Translations under genes and position numbers: made by a program | Notes under the pieces: generated by a model | Told to the model about the DNA's origin: nothing | Database searches by the model: none | What the model saw: only the letters and a program-made list of their open reading frames with translations | Shown here: in pieces, positions 1-12,573 of the stretch | Position numbering within the stretch: position 1 is the first letter of the stretch | How the letters are laid out: each line of letters opens with the position of its first letter | Source: Strobilurus pachycystidiatus | Taxonomy: Eukaryota; Basidiomycota; Agaricomycetes; Agaricales; Physalacriaceae | NCBI GenBank assembly: GCA_019915135.1 | Contig: JAHLMK010000028.1 | Span: 1 to 64,000, forward strand | Reading direction: 5' to 3' | DNA: 64,000 nt

Positions 1-599
1 CACACCGCCGAAGTCGGTGTTTCCGTCTGTCGGGTATACTGTTGAACACGTGTGAGAACATCGGACCTGTGCGTCCGTCGGAAACAAGGAATTAAAGGCA
101 TTTGGATATTTTACTCAACATCTGCACTAAATTCCACTGTGATTTGCTCGTATTTCCTGCAATGTAAATGCTTTGAACCACAATCGAGTAGATGTGAATG
201 TAAATCTATCGAAAGACCACAGATTTTCACAAGGATTTTCGGCTACAATACACCAACAATGGTCTTTCCATGGAAACAATACATAATATCACATGTGTTC
301 ATTAGTTGAGTACAGGTGATATTTATATTTTTCTGCGACACAACTGATGTTATGACATGTATACCACAGATGAAAAACCAGCTCCTACATCGCGGCCGCT
401 GGTACGACGCTCACCGGTCAGCGGTCAGCGGTCAGCGCCTTTCAGCGCCCGCCCAGCTCCCGTCAGTCCGCTCAACTCTTCCTCTGCCGGCCCCGAATTG
501 TCACGAAGAGACTCTCTCGTGCTCCTTGACTCTGTACCACCATGGACCGCCTGCGGCGCGGTGCCGCCGTGTATATGACCTGCAGGGCCCTCTCCCTCG
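1..599. other. no gene seen; short tandem GGTCAGC
   Basis: No open frame here has codon texture or a motif that I would call a gene. The only structure seen is a heptamer GGTCAGC repeated three times in tandem at about 416-436, followed by a looser copy. The stretch lies downstream of the minus-strand reading frame that ends near 600. Confidence 0.5.
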
Positions 600-1602
600 T
601 TACGCGTCGAGCACATTCCCTTCCATACGATAGGCAGATGCCGTAGACTCCATTCCCAAAAACCCACAAAGCAGAATATTACAAGAGGTCGGGTATATGT
701 TACACTGTGTTCTAACTAAAAATCCAAATCGGCTGCCGAAACCTGTGTTTACGTCAGCACGCCACATACAATGAACCAAACTGGCCATATCTACCTCCTC
801 AAGGTCATCGAAATCGATGTTCAACCACACGCGAGGCGGTCGACGTTCCTCTGGGGTAAATTCGTGGTCCGCAATGAGGAAGGGAACTGAATAATTGGCA
901 TCTTCATATTTGATATCGTTGAGATTGTAGAGATGGAGGGTGCCACAGCACCAGTGGTTGGCGTCGTAGATACGCAGCGTGTAGTGGTGCAGGTCGTGCG
1001 GGTCGACCGTGTGGAAGCCCACCTCCCTGTGAGAGACATTAGTCGACACCTACCGCCAACGCGCCGACGTACATCATTACGATGAAGGCCGCGTTGACAT
1101 AGCCCCCAATCCTACTGCGGCAGGCCCGAAAGATGGCGTGGATGCGCGAGTGCCCGCTAGCGAACGGACGATGCAGCTGGGCGCGATTAAGCGCGTGCTC
1201 GTAGGAGTCGGGCATGCCGATACGGATGAAAAACCTGACGCGTCGGTGGGCGGCAGGCGCGGTTGGCGGGGCGTGCAAGGCAAAAGGAGGGACGGCAATC
1301 GTCGCAGGTACGATGGCGGATGCAGTGGCGAGTTGGACGCCGACCGGTACAATGGCCAAGGCAGCGTTGGCGGCTGGGATGATTGGCACGCCGATGTTGG
1401 GCGCTGCGGCGGCGACAGGGGCGGTTGATGCGGCGGTAACGGTGACGGAGGCGTCAAGCGGTGCGGTTGGCATATTTCCAAAGGGACGACAAGCAAACAC
1501 CCGATGCAATACCAAGTGGTTGTCGTGCTGGAGATGGAAAATGGAAAGAGCAATGCGATGGGAATATATGACCGTAGGGTTGAATCGCGTGACCTCGGCC
1601 AA
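600..1602 (-). CDS. hypothetical protein, W-C-G-H family, probably two or more exons
   Basis: Two adjoining minus-strand frames (1602-1039 and about 1040-600) read as one gene. The first part holds an Ala/Pro/Val-rich low-complexity stretch, then a cluster of basic residues. The second part has LRIYDANHWCCGTLHLY, acidic segments and RPPRVWLNIDFDD. That motif lines up with VRVFNNQCWCIGAVHWY in the gene at 12.6-13.3 kb, so the two appear to be distant members of one family. The junction near 1045 would need an intron of only about 27 bp and does not keep phase, so either my model is wrong or the copy carries a frameshift. Function is unknown and both ends are uncertain. Confidence 0.45.
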
Positions 1603-2007
1603 GGGCTCGGGGGTGATACATAGGGTTTGTACTGAGGGCCTGCACTATGGCGGGGGAATCGAGAATGAGAATGACGGTGGCGGCGTCAACAGCACCGCCA
1701 ATCCTTCCAGCTCCAGCCTCACATAACCCGTGGCCAAGCCGACGACGACGAAGGCAAGGACGACGATCACGGCGGTCCCTTCGCGCTGGGATCATCCACC
1801 TCATTCTACACACGCGACGAGGAAGCAGGATCTAGCTTTGCTGAAATTTGACGGTGCTCTATAATTCTCCTCATCCTCCTGCTACCATCTCCCTAGCTTT
1901 TTCGCCGCCTGTGCCCCGAACAACCATCGTGCTACCTAACGCTCTCTCCTTCGCGTCTAACTCTCAAGTCAATACTCTCACCAGTCGACAGCTCCGCTCC
2001 GCATACC

Positions 2008-5000
2008 ATGCCTGTACGTCTATCACTCTGTTTCCATCACTCTTTGCTTACTGGGCTTGGGCTCTCCTCCAGATAAACTTCACCAACGAGCAGAAAGATA
2101 TCCAGTCTGCTCCACAATCAGGAAGTCACCAGGTGGTACGTCTGTTCTTAATTGTGATGTTGCTTATCGCGTACTGACCCCGGTAGACCCAACTTATGAA
2201 TGAACAAGACACTGCACAAACTACCGGGCCTCAACAGTACCCCCAAAACCCTTCCCCATCGAAGTCATGGCGGCCTTCGTATGCTTCGCCAGCATCCTCT
2301 ACCTCCTTCCATGTAAGTTCTAGCAAAGTGGCGTTGAATTCTTTGCCAATCTCTTCCTCCTCCAGAAGTTTGCGATATCCAATTCCCAGCTAAATCATCA
2401 GAACAGCGGCGCCTCAGGTCGTTCGAGGCGGACTGGAAGCGGCCAAGCCACACCTCGAGCATACCCATCCTTGCCATCGGGTCTTCATGATGTGACTCGC
2501 GCGCGCACAACTATCAACGGCGTATCTGGGCATCAGCAGGAAACGCACTCGCCAGAAGCAGGTAACATCGCAACCTGCGCCCCTACGACGCAACCCACGG
2601 TCCCCCATACTCCACAGAAAACCGCATCCACTCCCGTCTGGGGTTCCCCGTACAAGGCCCAGGATCCTTCACAGGAATCTGTAATGACTCCGCCGCGGGC
2701 TTCATCCCAAACATTCGCAATGACTACGCCGTGGAGTTCCCCGAGCAAGACCCAGGATTCGACAATCTCGCCTCTTCGTCGCACCTTAGAGCAGAGAAAT
2801 CCGGAACAGCTCTTCCTCTCCACAGACGACAGTGCTCTCTACACCTCTTCACCCATGATACTCAATGCTCGAACAGTGGCCTCCGCTGAACCTCTGAGGG
2901 CAAGGGGATATACGGTTCGAGTGGCGGACCAAATTTATCCTCGATCAGCCCACCCTCAATCTCGACCAGGACGTGGACATGTGCACGAGTCCACGTAATG
3001 ATAGAAGTATCCCTAGGGAAGAGCTGTCGGAGTTTGACGACGGTCCATCCTTTGCGTCGCCCATGGACATGACTATGGATGACCAGTGCTCGGAGGTGGA
3101 TTATAGTCATTCCTTTGCGCCGCCCATGGACTTGACCATGGATGAGCAGTCGACCTCTCCCCAGAACTCCACGGGCCAGATCATAGGTGAACCTGCCTGC
3201 CTGGGCTCATCCAACCCAGATATCAGTACTGCGCACGCTCAGGAACTGACTCTAGAGGATGAGAGTACACCTCCTTACTCGGTCGCCCAATGGGAGGCTC
3301 ACCAGAAAATCCCTCTCAAAGAGCGACGGCGGCAAGCAGATATCTGCAGGCTGGACGAGTCGTGCTGCCGGATGAGGTAGTACTTCCCGACCTCGCTGGA
3401 TGTACAACCCCACTTGTTCCCGCACTCAATCTTGTTGTCTTCAAAGATACGATCATCTTGAACCTGTGAGTCCTCCCTGCCTTTGTGTAGCGCCACTGTC
3501 CCTCACTCATTACCCAACAGGGGCAAAGGCCATGAAGTAGACTACAACAACAAGACTGTCCTAGAACGAGACTATATCCGCCCTCTTAAATTACCGAGAC
3601 ATCCAAATCGACCCGAAATGCTTCAAGAGCTAAGGGATTTCGGCGCTTTGACCGACCATGAGTAGTTCACGCAGTAAGAACTCACCTACAACATCACTGT
3701 CTCCCGCTCACTCAACTTTCGTCAGCGTTGACCACAAGGTCAAGCTCCACAAGTCGGGTCCTCCCAAGGGTAACTATCCTTGGTGCTCTTGCCGTCGCGG
3801 GATAGTTCCTCATATCTTCTTATAGCCAAGCCCACACCCGTTAAGCCTACCGGAAAAGGGGCAGGTCGCGCGACAGCAACATTGCCATCTGGCCCATTAG
3901 GACCTCAAGCTTTAAAGAATAGGCTAGTGCAGGCTAGTGTCCCAGCCCAAGATCCAAAAGCTCCCATCCAGCACGGCAGTCGCGACACGCGGACGCCCGC
4001 ACATATGGCTAACCAAGAAGCACTTGTAAGTGCATGAAAATGTGCTGGTTTTCACCACTGAGGCGTTCTTTAGCTTGACTCTGCATTCAAGCATTTTGGA
4101 ATGGTGGACCCGGACATGGATTTGAACAACACTTTCCTTCCCCAATCGCGCGCTGGAACCATACATCCGTCTCTCTTGACGGATGAGTGTTCTAAAATCC
4201 TGGAATCAAAAATGACAGGCGATTTGCGGGGCGAGCTCCATTTCTTACACGACGCCATCACCGCCTTGGGCAATAAGGTGGAGCAACTAAGCTTCACTCG
4301 AGGGGATTCGCCTTCTCTTTCCATGTCCCAAGCCACCTCCCCCCTGACGTTCTCAAAAGTCGATACGCCGACTCACCTCAACCACAGCTGATTGGTGAGG
4401 ACGTTTTCGGTCCCATTCTGGAAACCGGGACCACGCACCACCAGAAGGACAACTCTTGGTCTTCATCTCCCACTCTGCGCGATTCATTCTCATACGCCGA
4501 AGATCATGCCATGTCACCTCCCCTGCACTCCGTATCTACTTCGTGCCAGAGCACTACGGATGTTCCCTTGTCTGCTTCCCAATCAAACATACCGGAGAAA
4601 CCACCCAGTTCTCCCACATCTGCCGGAGCAGTGTTTCGTCCAGTTGGATTCTCCCCTCCGCAGCCTGCGGCTGGCACACGTTCTCCAGCGTCGCGAAACC
4701 CAGTGCCCATGCCGCCGGACATACTATCTTCGATGAGCCAGGGTGCATTCTCCCTCCCGCCGCCCGCAATTCGCACGGCTGCTTCAGCATCGAAAAGCAC
4801 AGTTGCAGCGCCATCTGGCGTATGTCAAAGCCCAGGCCGCCCAAGTCCCCATGCGAACTTACCGTCTAAGACGGGGGAAACTCTGAAGCGCGGTCTACAA
4901 GCTACAGAAACACCCTCTTCGAGAGCCCATGGTCCTGGGAAGCGAGCTAGGACAGAGAATCCCACTGGAGCCCCTTCCTCTATTTCCAGACCTGTGTTCA

Positions 5001-5699
5001 ACCCAGATCGTGCGGCTTGGGGTGACAGGGCGCGACCAGCACCCGTTCCAGACGCATCGGTGCCGCAGAGAAACATCATTCGGATACCAACAGCCGACGG
5101 AGATATGGTGATAGCTCGAGACCGAGTCCCACTTGACATGATGGGTGGCCTTCGACTGGGAGATAACTGCGAAGACCTGGTTCGTGTCTGGGACCATGAA
5201 GATCCGTGGTATGATCCACCCGTAACCTATCCCATCTTCCTCTACCAGAATGATTGCAAATTCATAATACCGGTGAAACAAATCAGCCGCCTCTTCAGAG
5301 GGAATTCCTATGCAGGCGGAGTATGGAGGACGATCGTCAAAACCTGGGGTGAATACGAAGTACGTCTCATTGCTTTTACCAGTGTTTTCCACTCATCTCA
5401 AGCTCGTTCAGAAATTTATGGAACACTATCAAGACCTTGGGCCCGACGAGTTTGTCCGCCAAAGGGGATCGCTGAAGGAACGTATATTCACAAAAACACT
5501 ACAGGCCCTCCAAAAGCAGCGAGTTGAAGAAACATCAGAGACCAATCTGCAGGCTATTCGTCAGCGCTACGGAACCAGCTACGATTCTCTATTCGTTCTC
5601 AAGGGAAAAGGAAAAGCACCGATAACAGATGCCGCCACCATCGTCAAACGCGACAAGGAGCTACAGGCCTTGCAGAGAGAGAAAGGGTTTCGCTTCTGA
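2008..5699 (+). pseudogene. decayed multi-exon gene, Ser/Pro-rich, agaricomycete many-copy family
   Basis: A reading frame can be followed over 3.7 kb with clean small introns: ATG at 2008, an intron ending about 2071, and others at about 2155-2190, 2312-2368, 3467-3520, 4027-4072 and 5360-5404. The middle is Ser/Pro/Thr-rich and probably disordered. The last 190 residues are more ordered (LVRVWDHEDPWYDP, then RQRGSLKERIFTKTLQALQ) and end in a Lys-rich KGKGKAP tail. From memory this tail resembles a very common agaricomycete protein family found in repeat-rich regions; its role is not known. The frame changes without an acceptable intron near 2,900, 3,335 and 4,375, and TAG interrupts at about 3,663. 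I therefore call it a pseudogene. Sequencing errors or missed introns are the alternative. Confidence 0.55.
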
Positions 5700-6263
5700 T
5701 GTCAGGTTTCTTGCTATCCTCCGAAACAATTGATACCAATATCATCATATATCTATCTATCTATCTTGCTGTAACGATTGGGGCAGTACGCTATGCGGTT
5801 CAATCTTGTTGATACATCTTGGTCTGTCTATCTGTATGGCACGGAGAGTCGGATGTTAGCATGTCGGCTTTCCGTTGACTCAAGGATTCTCAGACGTCTA
5901 TCGGTCCAACACTGAGTGTTGAACAGATAGTATATGTGAAAATAACACTACAGGTGGCATACTGAGTGTTGGCCACTGGCACTCGACCCAACCGTGCACC
6001 TGAGTGCCGGTCCGAAGTACAAAATACGGAGAAGGACGATGAAGTGTCACACGCCTCAGTGGGCTGTGAGACTGCGATGAAAAGAGACTTTATCTATTGC
6101 AGGCGCGCAAAGACGAAACGCGCACTTTGTGGAGACTACGCAACGCGATGGCACGTAACAGGCCATCAGCCAAGTCTCCCCATTTGCTTTGGCGCTTTTC
6201 GGTACTTTTCCTGGTGTACAAAGCTCAAAAGCTGACAACTGACAAAGTACATGTAGACTCGGT
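5700..6263. other. intergenic; (ATCT)n at 5751-5766
   Basis: This stretch separates two decayed genes that converge on it. It contains a four-unit ATCT microsatellite just downstream of the preceding stop. I see no coding sequence. Confidence 0.5.
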
Positions 6264-7556
6264 TCAAATAAATTTATGCGTATGGTGATCTACAAAACGA
6301 TTCATAAAAAGCACGAAAAGTATCCAGAGCGTAAGAGCGCAAGTGTAATCAAAGTTCTCGGGTAACGGATGAGTACCGAAAACAGGAAGGAGATGCGCCG
6401 CCCGCGCTATTGAATCCAACGGAATGACTTCCAATGTACGAGCACCGCCAGCATACTCGGGTTTGACAACCCACATCCCAGCATCCTCGTCAAGAACATC
6501 GGGCATGAACCAGTGGACTAGCGCACAGGAATGAGTGTAGTCTCCGTACGCGAAAGTGAAGAACAAGAAGACACGGCCCATGCCGATGCCTGCTATGCCA
6601 GGCTGATCGGGATTGAGTTCCAAGGAAACTGTGTCGTATCGCGCGTACTCATTGTACCAGTTGGAGTTTGACCAAATGCGCTCCTGATACATGCCTCCAG
6701 CACCACACAGATCACTTGGTGCATAAAAGCGAGCCGTGGCGGAATGGTAAACGTAAATCTTCCCGGAATAGGACGGACACTGGTCGAGGGGGATGGGATC
6801 AGGGAACTCCTCGAGGGCGGCGTGATCAATTTTGAATAGATGAGGACAAAAAGCGTTGGGAAAGCGGGGCTGGTGATATAGATGGCAAGGTCACTTGAGA
6901 GACTTTGGATAGTTCTTCTCTGAGAGAGAATGAGAGCGAGGTTTGGGTGATAGAGTGATACACACCTGCACAAGCAGCGACGGAAATCGATGTCAATGTC
7001 TTCTTCCCATGTATCGGCCCTATCTCCTCAGTCTCATCGTCTTCCGTCGCACCATTCGCCCCGGGCCTCGGGGTAGGTTTACCGCCATCCATAGTCATGG
7101 CCGTATACGATGATGTCGTCCCATCTCTCTCCAACATGCCATCATCGAGCAGTATCGCCCGAAGGGAAGTTGGTCGAGTCGGCAGATAGTTTGCACCATC
7201 TGCGACAAAGCATGGAGTCGACTCGAGCGTCTCCATGGTTCCTTGACAGCCTTAAAATGCTTCGATTCAATGATGGAGGAGCAAAGCCCATTCAAAGAGC
7301 CGAAGAGAACAATGGATCGATGGCAGTGCTTTAATGCATGTTGCCGCGGTAAGGATAATCATCGCGAACCCCAAGATCAATAAAGATTTGTCGGTGTCGA
7401 CGAAAGTCCTCCAAGGCGCTGTCGATAGCGCGAAGGCCATTACGAGTGATGACATTTCCAAGGGACCAGGTAGCAGAACTCCAGGAATGATGACATGGCC
7501 TTGAGCATGGCGGAAGGAACATAGCCCGCAATGGCTGCAAGATAAACCTGCATAGA
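6264..7556 (-). pseudogene. Plavaka-type transposase, C-terminal relic
   Basis: Several minus-strand blocks in order match what I remember of agaricomycete Plavaka (CACTA-like) transposases: YLAAIAGYVPSAMLKAMSSF near 7,550, a block with RRHRQIFIDLGVRDD near 7,380, NGLCSSIIESKHFKAVKEPW near 7,250, TSSYTAMTMDGG near 7,120, IYVYHSATARFYAPSDLCGA near 6,740, and a tail with HWFMPDVLDEDAGMW, AAHLLPVFGTHPLP and NRFVDHHTHKF ending at 6264. The blocks lie in different frames and at least one intron-like gap appears between them. The upstream catalytic half is missing: sequence beyond 7,556 no longer matches. It is therefore a broken remnant, incapable of transposition. I am confident of the family and less so of the exact 5' boundary. 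Confidence 0.75.
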
Positions 7557-8546
7557 ACTGTGAGATGGATTGGTCAAGGAGAGAAAGGACAACACACCTT
7601 CATCAATGCTCTTGAAAGGGATCACCGCAGGAACAGAGGACGCGTAATTGGTGGATGGGGGCACGCCTCGTGTGATAGAGGGAGTATAATGTAACGCGTT
7701 GGCGCGCGGCAAACATCCTAGGGAATGCGGTGAAGGGGACACCGGACACGTTGAGTGCAGTCGACCCGGGTGCCACTCGCGCTCCAAGACCAGCACAATG
7801 CCCGAGGCGGAGAGCGAACTGGGTGACGGTTCTCGCGCCACCCCTGATTTTGGAACGGATGTAGGCGCCAAACAAACGCTGGTGAGCTGGGACCGAGCGC
7901 CTTACGTGCTCGAGCAGGAATAGTCGTGTGACGCTTCGGCATTGTTGCGGCGTTGTCAAAGACGCGTTGTCTCGTGGACGCTGAGGGAGATAATGATGAA
8001 AGGAAAGAAAAGGTATGACCGCGTGGCTGGGAAGAGCAATAGACTTGGACAATGGACACCGGGAAATGTTTGTCTATGATGTGATCTCTCAGCTCTGACT
8101 CTCTGAGGCAGTGCTGAGCACAACGTTTTGTGGGGACACAATGCTGCTTGCCGCGTGAACCGTATTCTTGCGGACAAGTCGTGCAGCGAGGAGCACCACT
8201 GCTGCACGGAGTTTATCGTCCTTCGAAGTGGTGTTCAGACCTTGAGACAAGATGAGCGCTCACGGCAATAGTTGATGACGAATCAAGAAACTCACAATCT
8301 TCAGCGTCAAAAGAGCGTTGCATTCACATGGCCCGCATGAGCTGGTTTCGTCTCCTACATAGTACGGAAGGCTGTGTTGCGCAGGGTATGCCGTACAACT
8401 GGTAAATAAAGCAAAGGCGTTCCCGCTGACGGCAGCCCTGTCCAACTTGACGGTCGGAGGATGAGAGAGGGCGATTGCCGCCGCGAGACCAGCCTGGACA
8501 TGAATTGTGAAAGCTGACACACGTCTTCAGAGAGAAACAAACTCAC
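7557..8546 (-). other. unassigned minus-strand ORFs
   Basis: Overlapping open frames occur at 8052-7603 and 8520-8260. One contains GGARTVTQFALRLGHCAGLG; the other opens with a hydrophobic stretch followed by PTVKLDRAAVSG. They may be exons of one gene or a remnant joined to the Plavaka relic. I cannot assemble a model or name a family. Confidence 0.25.
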
Positions 8547-9619
8547 AAGGTATGGAGATCTGTTCTCTCATATCTCCCTCGGGCACACCAATGCGTAGGC
8601 CCATGTCAGGACGCGTACCGTGGGTGTTCCGCCGAACGGCCAAGACTAAGTATTCGCAAGTTCTCATGCACCTAGAGATGCATTGTGTGGCAAGCCTAGC
8701 AGCTAAGCCGTTATGTTTCCAGGCGAATACGTTCCGAAGCCGTGTGAGTGTTGCGACTGGGGCCCTTGTCAGAGGTCATATTTCGAGGGAGCACCCTATA
8801 ATTCCTTCCTTTGTCAAACACCATGTCCATTAGGTATTTATCATTTGCCAATAGTGACTATGCTGGACTACTAGTCCCCTGACAGTTGTTTGTCAAATAA
8901 TGCTTTAAAAGATAATTAAAAAGAGTTGTCAACAGTAGTATTCGAACTCATGACCTTTTAAAAAAATCTCAACTGATCAAAGACAAGCACACAGTACCAT
9001 TGTGAAATGGTGCCACACAGTGGATACCGTAGATCTCATACATGGCAGCCTTGCTATAGCATGAATTCAAGTTGTACCGAATTCGTTGTTATAGCAGTCG
9101 GTCATGTCCGCACAACCTCCCCACAGGCCATGTATTGCTTGCATCGGCGTTGCGGGCACCACGCGCTCGTCCGTTTCTTACTCTTTAGGGCGCTTGGCGG
9201 TATCAGGGTCCCGACCACTTGCCTTATGAGGCTTCCAAAGTATTATACGATTGTATGCGCGTACTCGACCTGATATAAGTTTGTATCACTTTCTACGGCG
9301 TCTTGAAAGTTAGCATAATGAAACGCAACGGCCGTGCATCACGATTCGAATACAGTCTGTTTGGACTAAGTCTAGTGTGGCGTAAAGTACGCCACTCAAG
9401 GGCCAAGCCGCCAAGGCCTGGCGAGCTGTTTGTTCGCGAACTCGGAACATGTGTAGTACAGTAGAAAAATTTCGATTGTTTGTTACAGATAGTTATGTTT
9501 ACAAGTGGATGTGGTGACAAGAAACGTTCCAAATCGCGTGCGTGGCGTCAAAATCGCTATCCTCCGACCCAGCGAGCATTCTACGCCCCAACGAGCCGTT
9601 GATCGCCTGACTATCCTGA
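8547..9619. other. AT-richer non-coding stretch with a tRNA-like box B
   Basis: No gene was recognised. On the minus strand near 8,950 the sequence GAGTTCGAATACT resembles a tRNA or SINE internal promoter box B. It lies about 40 bases downstream of a weak box-A-like segment in a T-rich context. The near-palindrome GGACTACTAGTCC lies at about 8,866-8,878. No complete tRNA cloverleaf can be drawn. Confidence 0.3.
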
Positions 9620-10120
9620 TTGTCCGGTTACGTATCAGACTCGAAGATGGATACGCCCTGCATGTCGGGCTTTGACGCGGCCGGAAACCTAGAGAAAGAA
9701 GGACGCACCTCAAGAACAACTACGTCGTCATCTAGCTCAATTTCGGAAGCCAAATCATTGGCCGGATCGATGGCGGAGTCGGACTCGGTGATGGACACGC
9801 CCTGGAAGTCGGGCCTTAACGCGGCTGGGAAGCATAGAAAACGAAGGACGTACCTCCTGCACATCCACGTCGTCATCCAGCTCAATTACGGTTGCGGATT
9901 CGTTGGCGCGGCGTTGGCGGCGCGCGGACTCGGACTCGGCGGTGGATTCGCCCTGCAAGTCGGGCGTGAACGCGGTCGGGAGCGAAGGATGAACCGCAGG
10001 GACATCCGCGTCGTCCAGCTCCATTCCAGAAGCGGATTCGTTGGCGCGTTGTTGGCGGCGCGCGAACCTGGGCGGAAGATACCCAATGAAGCCGAATTGG
10101 AGGAGAATTTAGCAAGTAAC
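9620..10120 (-). repeat. degenerate coding tandem repeat, about 145-150 bp unit, three copies
   Basis: Three units begin near 9,650, 9,795 and 9,945 on the plus strand. Each is marked by a GA(T/C)(A/T)CGCCCTG(C/G)A segment followed by a TCGGGC segment. On the minus strand each encodes a peptide of the form ELDDDVDVQEVRPSF, then KPDxQGxSxxESDS. The acidic ELDD segment and the QG-S-ESD segment recur in all copies, but an indel shifts frame between copies. It looks like part of a gene for an acidic repeat protein. The flanking exons (10,430-10,166 minus) are not recognisable. Confidence 0.5.
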
Positions 10121-10539
10121 ACTCACCTAGGCATGCAGATGGCCATCACTATCTTGGTCAAAAGCCTAGCAAAATGTCCGCAGAATGCCATGAAATTGGG
10201 GTTGAGGGTGACTTACTTGATGAATGTCATGTTCTGCTGGTGTTGGTGCTTGGAGGTGAAAGCAAAAAGACAAGAATGAGATCACATACCTTTTACAGCA
10301 CATCCATCGCTGACATAGCGATCCGCGACCCCGAGTCCACGTCCCAGCGTCGTCGCGCACGTCTTTGGACGCGTCTTTGGATGCGTCAGAGAGATTTCCG
10401 CAGAATGGCGATGCTATCCGTCTCACGAGATGGATTAGTTACGACCTCGTATTCTACTGCATACCTCGGAGTCTCGGCGTGGGGATAGGGCAAAAATGTG
10501 CGCGCCCTCTAGCATCCACTCCCCCACACATATAACTAA

Positions 10540-10920
10540 CGCATCCAGCGAACGAATCCGTTTGGGCATGGCAATTGAAATGTGGCGCAGTTTCCATATG
10601 TCCGTGCGTTCATCGTACGTACATATATACTTGCTCTTGTGTTCCTTGCGTGTTGATAGTGTCTTCTGTTGAGTTGTTCAGTATGGCGACTCTACTCTCG
10701 GAGAGTGGCGATCCTATTTGTCTAACAATATGTATTAGCCATTTCACGAACTCGGATTCCAAGACTTACCGGCGTGAGGATATGGCAGAGAGGGTACTTC
10801 CTCGAGCAGACCACCAGCAGATGGATCCAACGAACGGGTCCGTCTAGGCGTGCAAATTGAAGTGTGGCGCAGACACTGTAAGTCCGTTTGTCATCGTACA
10901 TACGCTGGTTTTTGCGTATG
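10540..10920. repeat. imperfect direct duplication, about 275 bp apart
   Basis: The segment around 10,545-10,630 recurs at about 10,822-10,905. Shared blocks include AACGAA, TTGAA(A/G)TGTGGCGCAG, GTCCGT and TCATCGTAC, with substitutions and small gaps between them. It is non-coding as far as I can see and probably an old local duplication. Confidence 0.5.
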
Positions 10921-11079
10921 AAGAGCGTTGCAGACCAATCCCGTCCTCGTTACCGTCTCCGTCGTTATCGTTTGAGTGTTTGATGGTTCGACATCGGGAT
11001 ATGCCCTATGTCCTTCAGAATGAACATCGGCGCTCCTACGCGTTCCGTATCACCGCCCAACCAGGAGATGGGATGCCAC

Positions 11080-11280
11080 TATGAATGAGAGTCCGATAGG
11101 AGTGATCCATCCTGTGTTCTCCTCGCATCCCATCCCCATCCCCTCTTCCTCCCCACCATCCCCTCTTCCTCCCCACCATCCCCCGCCCCCCCCATCCTTC
11201 CCCATTCCTTCAACCCTCCGTCCCCCTCCTTCTGCCCGCCTCCCCCTCCGGCTCCCCTTCCATCCCCTCTAAGCTTGATC
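11080..11280. repeat. C/T-rich low-complexity tract
   Basis: This is a polypyrimidine stretch with two tandem copies of CCCCTCTTCCTCCCCACCAT near 11,140-11,180, followed by runs of C and CCT. It gives Pro-rich or Gly-rich spurious frames on either strand. Confidence 0.75.
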
Positions 11281-12573
11281 CCCCTCTTCCCATTATCTTC
11301 TACGTATGACAACCACCCACTCTCACGAGACGTATATACCAGCAGACGCGGGGAAATGCTAAATCCTTAGCGATAAAAGAGCTCGTGAGTCTAGTCTTCA
11401 TAACCCTCGTCGTCGTAGTTTTGGTTCTAGCCGTATGCCGGCGACGCTTGTCAAATACGAGGCAAAGAAATCACCTGTAGCCAGTACTAATTCACCATGT
11501 CAGACTCCGCATCATAACATTTTGATGAGAGTCACGAACCCAAGAGCTGGCCTTCTGACCAAAGTATTTCGCACGACCATACAGGCGCAAGAACAGCGTT
11601 CTGAAAGCGTTCACGACGTCGGGATTATGTTCCTCTCCCTGTATGCTAGACGTGTTCGAGTTTCTGAGAGCAAAGGGGCATCGCGCTGACAGAAAAAGGT
11701 GTTGTTCGTTGGACAGGCGACCATGGCTGTTCCGGAGTGCGTCCTCCAGTTCATGAACACGATTAGCAAGCTCAGAAATCTTCTAGTGTAACTCCTGAGT
11801 GGAAGCAAGTACGAAACTGACTCAAATGGTAAGAACCTGTTCAATCACACAGGCGGAGCGCATTGACTCACCGATTTCACTGAGCCGTTGTGAGCGATAT
11901 CTGGTTAATAATCAGCCGACGGGCCCCGTTCTTGAAGTCGGAATACACACGTCGGGACAGATGGCACCACACCCTCGCTTGACATTAGAGCTACAAGGGA
12001 TCGAACGATCGCAGCGATACTTCAGATTACTTATCCTCAAGACGATAGCAGAACGTGCCGGACGGGTACGTGGACCATTCTTCGTGAATTCGGTTGACAT
12101 AGTTGACGTACTTGTCGCGGTACCAACCTCGGAACATACGCGTGTTAATGGGTTTGAGTGATACACGTTTCTCCCAATGTGTCAAGCCCATACAATACGA
12201 CCTGTACGATCATTAGCTGACGTGAATAAAGACCGCTGCTTGGACATACGTGTCTCATCGATAGTCGCAAGCTGAATGATGCCGTACCAGGATACACCGT
12301 CGAACGAGCTTCTATGTCATCCTACGGGCTTCCTCCCAGTGCCGTATTTGCGTCTGCGATTCTGTACTCGATGCAGAGTGGCCGTGAGGTTATCTGATCA
12401 CGCGTCAACTTCAAAGGAAAATAGGTGAGAAAGATGACGAACCGGCTCGATGTTATGGTGCCTGAAAGTTTTCAGGTCTCTACGTTGTCGTGGCTGTCCT
12501 GTTCCTGATGACGCAATCAATCCTAATTCAAATTTCGGCTATACCGAAACGCCCGATCCATACATCCCAATGT
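11281..12573. other. no recognisable gene
   Basis: Short open frames occur on both strands (for example 11,799-12,161 plus), but none shows a domain or a consistent spliced model. The 3' end may contain the missing first exon of the gene that follows, because an acceptor-like AATGTAG lies at about 12,566-12,572. Confidence 0.35.

Noticed and set aside
8260..8546. N-terminus of a type-B carboxylesterase (hydrophobic start followed by PTVKLDRAAVSG)
   Set aside because: The following signature of the family is not readable without frameshifts and no catalytic Ser-His-Glu segment is present downstream, so the match is too short to claim.
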